Assembly: GCA_947579665.1 (NCBI GenBank)
Contig: OX388343.1
Span: forward strand, 101,499,657-101,563,656
Origin: Sympetrum striolatum
Taxonomy: Eukaryota > Arthropoda > Insecta > Odonata > Libellulidae
Length of the DNA stretch: 64,000 bases
Direction of reading: 5' to 3'
A program made the translations under genes and the position numbers. This document shows, piece after piece, positions 58,118 to 64,000 of the stretch (positions are counted from its first letter, which is position 1; each line of letters begins with the position of its first letter). Below the pieces are notes generated by a model, which saw only the letters and a program-made list of their open reading frames with translations, was not told the DNA's origin and searched no databases.

Positions 58118-60581
58118 CGTAAATATCTTATTTTGTCAACACTAATCGATCAGTGTCGAAACATTAGCGGTGAAGTCAATCCCGGTTGTAAATATGTTGA
58201 CAAGAAGTGTATTGGTTGGGAACGATTAGCAGTGACTTCCTACTACATATTTAGAAAGTTAACCCGCAGGTAATTTTTCTGTATTTAAAAACAACTTCAG
58301 CAACTAGTACGTAGAATATTATAATTTCAAATAAAAAATCGGAATAAATGTAAGCTGTAGGTAAACGGTTGATTTTTTTCCAACGGAATTCTTCCATTAA
58401 AGTCTCGACAATTAGAGCTTCCACGAAATGATCTTCATGCAGTACGTCATTTTCGATATTTCAAGGAAGGTCATTTGATTGCGCTTTATGAAAATATCAG
58501 CGCAAGAGTTGTGCCTCGGTATTGAAAGTTAGCTGCAGCTTACCTCAAGGATGGTATTGCTGAAATAGATCACGCGTGTCAGAATACGAGTTTCTAACGT
58601 CATCCACATGAGTATCATTGAAACTGTTTTGAATACGATAAATGAAAGTTGATCACTGATGTTCCTCATGATAACACTTCTAGTCACCCTAAACTTGAAG
58701 CATTATCTTCCTTTAGTCGGTAAGTCTGGAACTACCATTAGTTGGTAAACAAGTAAAGGTAGTTCTTACTAGTACGCAGTGATCCCTCGAGAAGTGACTT
58801 ATTTCTGTGACTGAATTGGAAATAATCAATCAGAAAGTTTTGCATTCTCAAATGTTCGCATCAATCCATGAAATGATAATATTTTGGAGGACGTGGATTG
58901 GGTCGAAGTTTTATAATTTAATTGCAGTGGTCAGCCCAAAACTGTAATAAAAATATCAAGGAAATCATTCTTTCCGGAACGATTGCTAACTTCCTCAACA
59001 GTCTGGAATACAATTTTGTGAATGGAAGAGAACAAAAAATCAACAACCGGATTTGACTTTGACGTTGACTGTTAAAAGTTTTCTTTTACCCAATTAACTT
59101 CGGAGATGATGAAATGAGAAAACATCGACCCTCAGCACAAGTGTTTTGCTAATAAATTTATATTTATCCTTTATTTTACCATTAAGACGATTTTAATACT
59201 ATTAAATGATCGTTTGTACAAGTTACTACTAATTTTATCATGGGTTTCCCTTTTAAAACGATTGGAAATTTAGAAACAATTATCAGAATTGGAAAGGTGT
59301 AAAATAAAAAATATCTGGCAATGCTAATACGAAAATGTGACTTTGCACATTCCAAAAGAAAAATTAAGACAGACGCAACGAATATGTGAGATATTCTCCA
59401 GTTTGTTCGTTATACACGACTAAAATAACGATTATTTGTAGATCGAATAAAGAAAAAACGATTTACCTAAAAACCTCGTAATTGACTTGTAGTAGATCTC
59501 CGTTTAATCCAATTTTGCGCATAAGAATATAGGTTCTCTATATTTTCTTCGAATATCAGCTTCTACGCATCTCTGCTATCTTTCATTCTCTCCAGAATCG
59601 AGAAATAAAATAAAGACAAACAGAAATTAACATGTGAGAAATCAACGTTTACACTTACAGAATATATCCAGGGAATGAATTTGAGTGTTTGCCAGTTTCT
59701 TCGAATAAATAAAGTCTTCAAACGAATCCTACTTCATGATTTCTCCGAACTGCTACGAATCTGTAGGCGTCAATATTCATTAGAATTAAGCTCCACAGCG
59801 GTCCACCTAAAGAACCGGTCCCAAAGAATTGCATGTCATAAACTGCAAATATACTTTTCTCTGATTTTCTAGAGAAAATGACGCATTCTCGTAAAACAGC
59901 ACTTCAAAAAACACCTTTATAATATGTGCTCAGAGGCTTGATCCGAAAATGTTTACCAAAAGTGGTTGAGGTGATGAGTAAAGTAAACCTTTTGATGATG
60001 AGAATGAGTCTGTGGAAAATACTCGAGAGGAGTTGTAAAATTCTGGGAATTAAACTGCATATTAATGAATAATATTATATAAAGTCAATAAATGATGAAC
60101 ATTCATGATTTATTATATGTATCGTATAAGTTGAAACCTCTACGACAACAATTCGTATCTTTGAGGGGGCCCGGGTTCGAACCAAGAACTCCATAATACA
60201 TTTTCATAAGAAATACACGTTAAGTTCGTTTTTGTGGCATGCAGACTTTGTGTCTTTTACGGAGTTAAATTGCAACAAATAGTACTATGAAGTCGAGACA
60301 AGTACCAAAAGAAAGAAAATTAAGCGAAGATTCTTATTTTCTTCTTGGAGTATACCTTCTGAATAGAAATTTTGCAAAATAAACTAAATTTTTCTAAAAT
60401 TTCATCGTATTAAACAACCTGACGACAAAGACTTTTGTTGAATTTGAGTTCATTCATTCTTCTATTAGAATACTCGGGGATTTTAAGTCCATACCGAATT
60501 AATGGTAGGAAATATTGTAAGAATTTATGAAGAGGAGGCAATTAACTGATGTCAACATATGCAAACTAAGACTTGAGGACT
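58118..60581. other. Noncoding stretch with a lone tRNA-like box
   Basis: AT-rich with no recognised gene. A B-box match GGTTCGAACC lies in CCCGGGTTCGAACCAAG at about 60168-60184, probably a SINE remnant; an A box is not convincing. A 65-codon frame (59675-59872) is unassigned. Confidence 0.35.
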
Positions 60582-60648
60582 GGTTATATGGAAGAGGAGT
60601 CTTTTTTGCCTCAATCTCGCCTATAATAAAGACCCTAATAATAATATA
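60582..60648 (+). mobile_element. Family B retroposon 3' tail, copy 5
   Basis: The shortest copy: GGTTATATGGAAGAGGAGTC, an imperfect hairpin, CTCAATCTCGCC, AATAAAGACCC and a TAATAATAATATA tail. Only the last 65 bp or so of the family are present. Confidence 0.6.
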
Positions 60649-60684
60649 TATATAGCAAGCATAAAATTAAGATTATTTTGGAAT

Positions 60685-61745
60685 GTTCCTTTATGAAACC
60701 CATTTAAGAAAGGTATTTTATGCGTTGGTTTATCAAGATGTCGAAGAATTATTACGTTGAAGAAGTGGGAAGACTTTCTGGAGGCGAACCGAATTCCAAC
60801 GCAAAGGAGATTTTACAGCGGTGCGTGTTTGTGATTCTCATGCCTAAGGTTTGAGAAATAGAAAATATTTATGAATTTTGATTCCATAGTTGACAAAATG
60901 CCCATTCGTACATTTAATCATGGCAAAATTTATTCGAAATTCATCCAGTAAAAATCAGACCAACCACAGGTCAGAGAAATGCTAAGTTCTGATTGAATTA
61001 AATTGACACCTTCTACACTTAATAGTGTCTATAGTAAAATGAAAATTTTTAAAACAAGTTCCTTCATGCTAGACGGGGGAGTGTGCTAGATACAATTAAA
61101 TATTATAGTGAAGAAAGCGGAGATTTTTGGGAGACGAACGAAATTTTAACGCATACGAGGTTTTAAAGAAGTGGGTTTATATGATTCTCGCGAATTGCGT
61201 ATTGTTCAACGAAATCGAATGCAAAATTTTTCGTAATTTCGCTAATGCTCTAAGATTAAAATTATATCCTGATTAGTATTTGTAAAAAGAATTCGGGTAT
61301 AAATAAACAGTGTTTAGTCAAAATCGATTCATAATTCAATTTAGGTTGAATTCCATCATGCTTGATGGGCCTTTTACCATATATTTGACGCCAAGCTGTA
61401 TTTGTTATCCTAAGAGGATAACAAATACAGCTTGGCGTGTAGGAAGATGATGGTATATTTTTCTTTTTCTTTCATGGTTTGGAAAATAGAATTTTTTATG
61501 AATGTCGATTTCATAATTATATTTGACAAAATATTCCTTATTAAAATATTATTGAATATTCGTATATTTGATCGTCCCCGAATTAATTCTAAATTGGCAC
61601 AAAAATGTCCAAAGTCAGAAAAATGTTAAATTATTAAATTTACAATTGATACCTTCTAGCGTAGAGGGATCAGACGACTACAGTGAAAGGTAAAGTTTTA
61701 AAATATGTTTCGTCATGCTTTCCGGAGGAGTTTATTAATTAAAAA
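60685..61745. repeat. Degenerate tandem array, units of about 300-350 bp
   Basis: Shared words recur in order. TTCATGCTAGACGGGGG (near 61061) matches TCATGCTTGATGGGCC (near 61355) and TCATGCTTTCCGGAGG (near 61710). GAAGAAGTGGGAAGACTTTC with GGAGGCGAACC (60758-60790) matches GAAGAAAGCGGAGATTTTTG with GGAGACGAACG (61111-61140). GACACCTTCTA near 61006 matches GATACCTTCTA near 61648. That makes three units plus a partial first one, diverged by substitutions and indels. No coding or transposon signature was recognised. Confidence 0.6.
61388..61438. repeat. Perfect palindrome, 24-bp arms, 3-nt loop
   Basis: ACGCCAAGCTGTATTTGTTA plus TCCT (61388-61411) is the exact complement of 61415-61438 around AAG. 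It lies between the second and third units of the degenerate tandem array and has no mismatches although the surrounding units are well diverged, so it is younger or selected. Confidence 0.95.
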
Positions 61746-62640
61746 TAGTATGCATAAATATAACCTACCTATAAGTATAACCTACCTATGAATATGAAAA
61801 TTATTGGGCATGAAAATGTCCTCAAATGACTCCTAGACCTTAATTTGAGGGATTGTCATAAAATATATTTTAAATTTTTGAAGTATTTAGAATAAAATTA
61901 TGTCTTACATTTACTTTCCATTGATTAGTATTCCCCATGACCTTCGAGAGAACGTTCGTTGTGAATGTTCTATCTCACGTAATTCCAATCAATTAATTAA
62001 GGGCGAGACTCGGCCTTGACAACGCGACATAAAAGTTCTCGGTTGTGAAATATCTGAAACATTTAGGGAAACTATAATTTTTTAGGTATCGAAATGTTAA
62101 CGAGGAAATCTTCATAACTCATCGACGCTTTATTATTTAGGTCAAACGTACGTTGGAAACGGGGTCGTAATCCGACCATAAAAGTTGTCGCTGTAACAAA
62201 TAAAGCTTTAAAACTTTTTTCATATAAATAACAAATCAAATTTATCTTTTAGAAGCTCAATTTATGTAATAACTTTTCAGTACTTCTCATTGAGGTTAAT
62301 TTGATCAATTTATGAGTGAAGTTTCAGAAAAAGGTAGCAGTTTTCTTCAAAGAGAGTTATTTTAAAATGAGAGTTATAACATTTTGCGGAATTACTCTTC
62401 ACCCTGCTGATTGTTATATTTTTTAATGAAAACTGAAGTTGAAAACTACTTGTAGGTGGCATATCTATGCTGACCATTTATGTCTCCTCCAAAGGGGTTT
62501 GCATTGGGTCCTATTTGTTATTGTTCATCAACCGGATTAATGTGTACATCATAAATTCGAGATCACTATTTAGAGGTATTCCTTCGAAAGAGTGATGGTT
62601 TTTATAGCTGCAAAAAGGGGGTCGCGACCCCAAAACTTTC
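61746..62640. other. AT-rich noncoding stretch
   Basis: No gene or element recognised. Confidence 0.35.
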
Positions 62641-62916
62641 TCGAGTAGCTGCTGTGAGTGGCTGACGTAAGCTCCGATGGAAATTGCTTCCGTTCGATCG
62701 GATGAACGTGTGTTATAATTGCCTCACACTGTCGATTTACGTCATCCTATGAGCAGACACATCAGTGTTTTATGGATCGTTTAGTCCCTGGGGCGAATTA
62801 CTAAGCACCTCAGCAAAAACTGAGCTGCCCTCGAGCCGTCGCAGACGTCCTTGCATTTGAAAACACCGATAGCACACCTCTCGTCCACTCCCTAATCGTT
62901 TCGTTTTCGATAAGAG
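62641..62916 (+). promoter_or_regulatory. Candidate promoter with paired TGACGTAA sites
   Basis: TGACGTAA (62663-62670) and its exact inverted copy TTACGTCA (62737-62744) lie 74 bp apart in a GC-richer, repeat-free block. This is the CREB/ATF or PAR-bZIP type of site. Downstream, AGTCAGTGT (TCAGT at 62917-62921) fits the arthropod initiator. Promoter function is inferred from motif arrangement and composition. Confidence 0.3.
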
Positions 62917-62918
62917 TC

Positions 62919-63013
62919 AGTGTTTATCTCAAAGACACGAGAGGACTTCGATACCGGACATCGGCGACCAATCTCTCCTTCGATGGCGATTCCCAAAAGA
63001 TGCTCACCTTGAG
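62919..63013 (+). other. Candidate first exon ending at a strong splice donor
   Basis: From the initiator A (62919) the sequence runs to TTGAG|GTGAGT at 63013/63014, a full match to the splice donor consensus. The last ATG before it (63000) opens MLTL and is still open at the donor. An earlier ATG (about 62982) stops at the junction and could be an upstream ORF. If real, this would be a mostly untranslated first exon of a plus-strand gene whose next exons lie outside the window. A 77-codon frame beyond the donor (63021-63254) is unassigned. Confidence 0.25.
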
Positions 63014-63254
63014 GTGAGTCATGGAGAGTGAGGGCCCAACCTGTTCCTCATCTGTTAATGGACGGTTGCACTCGTCTCCATGCGCCCATTCCTACCTCCC
63101 GGATGCATTCGAATATTCACGAATAAAGGAAAATGAATTATTACGTCAAGGAAACTCAAACAACGAGCGGAGAGGGGCCCTTAAAACAAATGCCGCGCGG
63201 CCCAGAAAAATCAACATCGAAAAGTTTCACATAAAAATCCATCCGAAGTGGTAA

Positions 63255-64000
63255 AAAGAACATTTTGGTTGTTGTCGAAATAAAGTTAAAATATAATAAT
63301 AATAATAAATTTAAAGTAAGTTTAAAAATGAACCAATTTTAAGATAATTACTATACTGTATTATTATAATAATTACAGCAATCACAGCAGCGATTTTTGA
63401 TTAATTATTAAAAAAAGAAACAATAAAGCAAGAAATTTCAAAAAATCTGAATTGATCTATGCATCTGAACTTGGCGAAATAATGTTCGCTGTAGCAATGA
63501 TCAAATCGAGAGAGATCAGGTCTGGAGATTCACATCAGAATGTCATTCCATTCAACATACTGTTGCCAATTGTTTTATATTCAAATACGAGAACAAAATA
63601 AAAATATCCACTCACAATTGTTGAATTTGAATTTACATCTCGCGCAAAAGATAAATTTTGAAAATTAAATAATCCTCTGATTCTTAGTACTTTATTTTTT
63701 TACAGAGATAATGGTGGACCACAATGCAACTCCATAAAAAGAAAAATAATTAAATAAATTTAAGTAAATAAAATACTCCATAAGTAATTCTAGGAATATC
63801 ATTCATCCTAAGCTTAATTTATTAAGAAAATAGTGATCTTTCGTCACGGAAATATCTTCAACTTATAAACGATTTTGTCGAATTTCAGGAATGTTAATGT
63901 CCGAACTTCCCAAAACTTTATTTTAAGAGAAAACGTTCGTACTAGAACGACTGCAACGAAGGGAGAAAGTGGTAGACAATACGAAATGAAATCTTTCTAA
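63255..64000. other. AT-rich stretch to window end
   Basis: No gene or element recognised; would be intron if the upstream donor is real. Confidence 0.35.

Overview
The window is AT-rich nuclear DNA of an animal, most likely an arthropod with a repeat-rich genome. The pointers are non-LTR retrotransposon debris, several MITE families with textbook target-site duplications, tRNA-derived SINEs and arthropod-type initiator motifs (TCAGT). No species is claimed. I could not recognise one intact host protein-coding gene in 64 kb. Open frames are short and mostly fall in repeats or in a few GC-richer blocks. The window reads as intergenic or long-intron sequence layered with transposable elements. 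Repeat identities rest on visible ends, target-site duplications and short translated signatures, not on database searches.

Layout. 0-1.3 kb: a SINE fragment and the first copy of a Helitron-like repeat (family A), which carries regularly spaced Pol III B-box-like hairpins. 1.4-1.9 kb: a GC-richer block. 3.3-4.3 kb: a long palindrome (104-bp arms) and a reverse-transcriptase fragment. 7.5-16.7 kb: SINEs, two retroposon 3' tails (family B), a Tigger/pogo-type MITE, a piggyBac-type MITE and a small foldback. 21.6-24.6 kb: a LINE 3' end, then a pogo-like transposase relic apparently interrupted by a LINE 3' end in the opposite orientation. 26-26.8 kb: a GC-richer block that looks like a minus-strand promoter and first exon. 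27-31.4 kb: a foldback, a 77-bp mariner-type mini-element and a hAT-type MITE. 32.6-33.8 kb: a SINE and a GC-richer block. 35.4-40.7 kb: family A copies 2 and 3, family B copy 3 and the first copy of a third dispersed family (C). 42-52 kb: a SINE, two more family C copies, a 24-bp minisatellite, a LINE RT fragment and a second, decayed piggyBac-type MITE. 53.9-58.1 kb: family B copy 4, a GC-rich 147-bp hAT-type MITE, the second Tigger-type MITE and a complex foldback. 60.5-61.8 kb: family B copy 5 and a degenerate tandem array around a perfect short palindrome. 62.6-63.1 kb: a GC-richer, promoter-like block with paired TGACGTAA sites, an initiator and a perfect splice donor.

How the parts relate. 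The non-autonomous elements (hAT, piggyBac, Tigger/mariner and Helitron-like ends) would all need enzymes supplied from elsewhere; only relics of a pogo-like transposase and of LINE ORF2 proteins are present here. The most distinctive structure is family A. Three copies share the same termini, a 3' hairpin exactly 13 nt from the end, A|T insertion flanks, and 4 or 6 B-box-like hairpins spaced about 165-176 bp.
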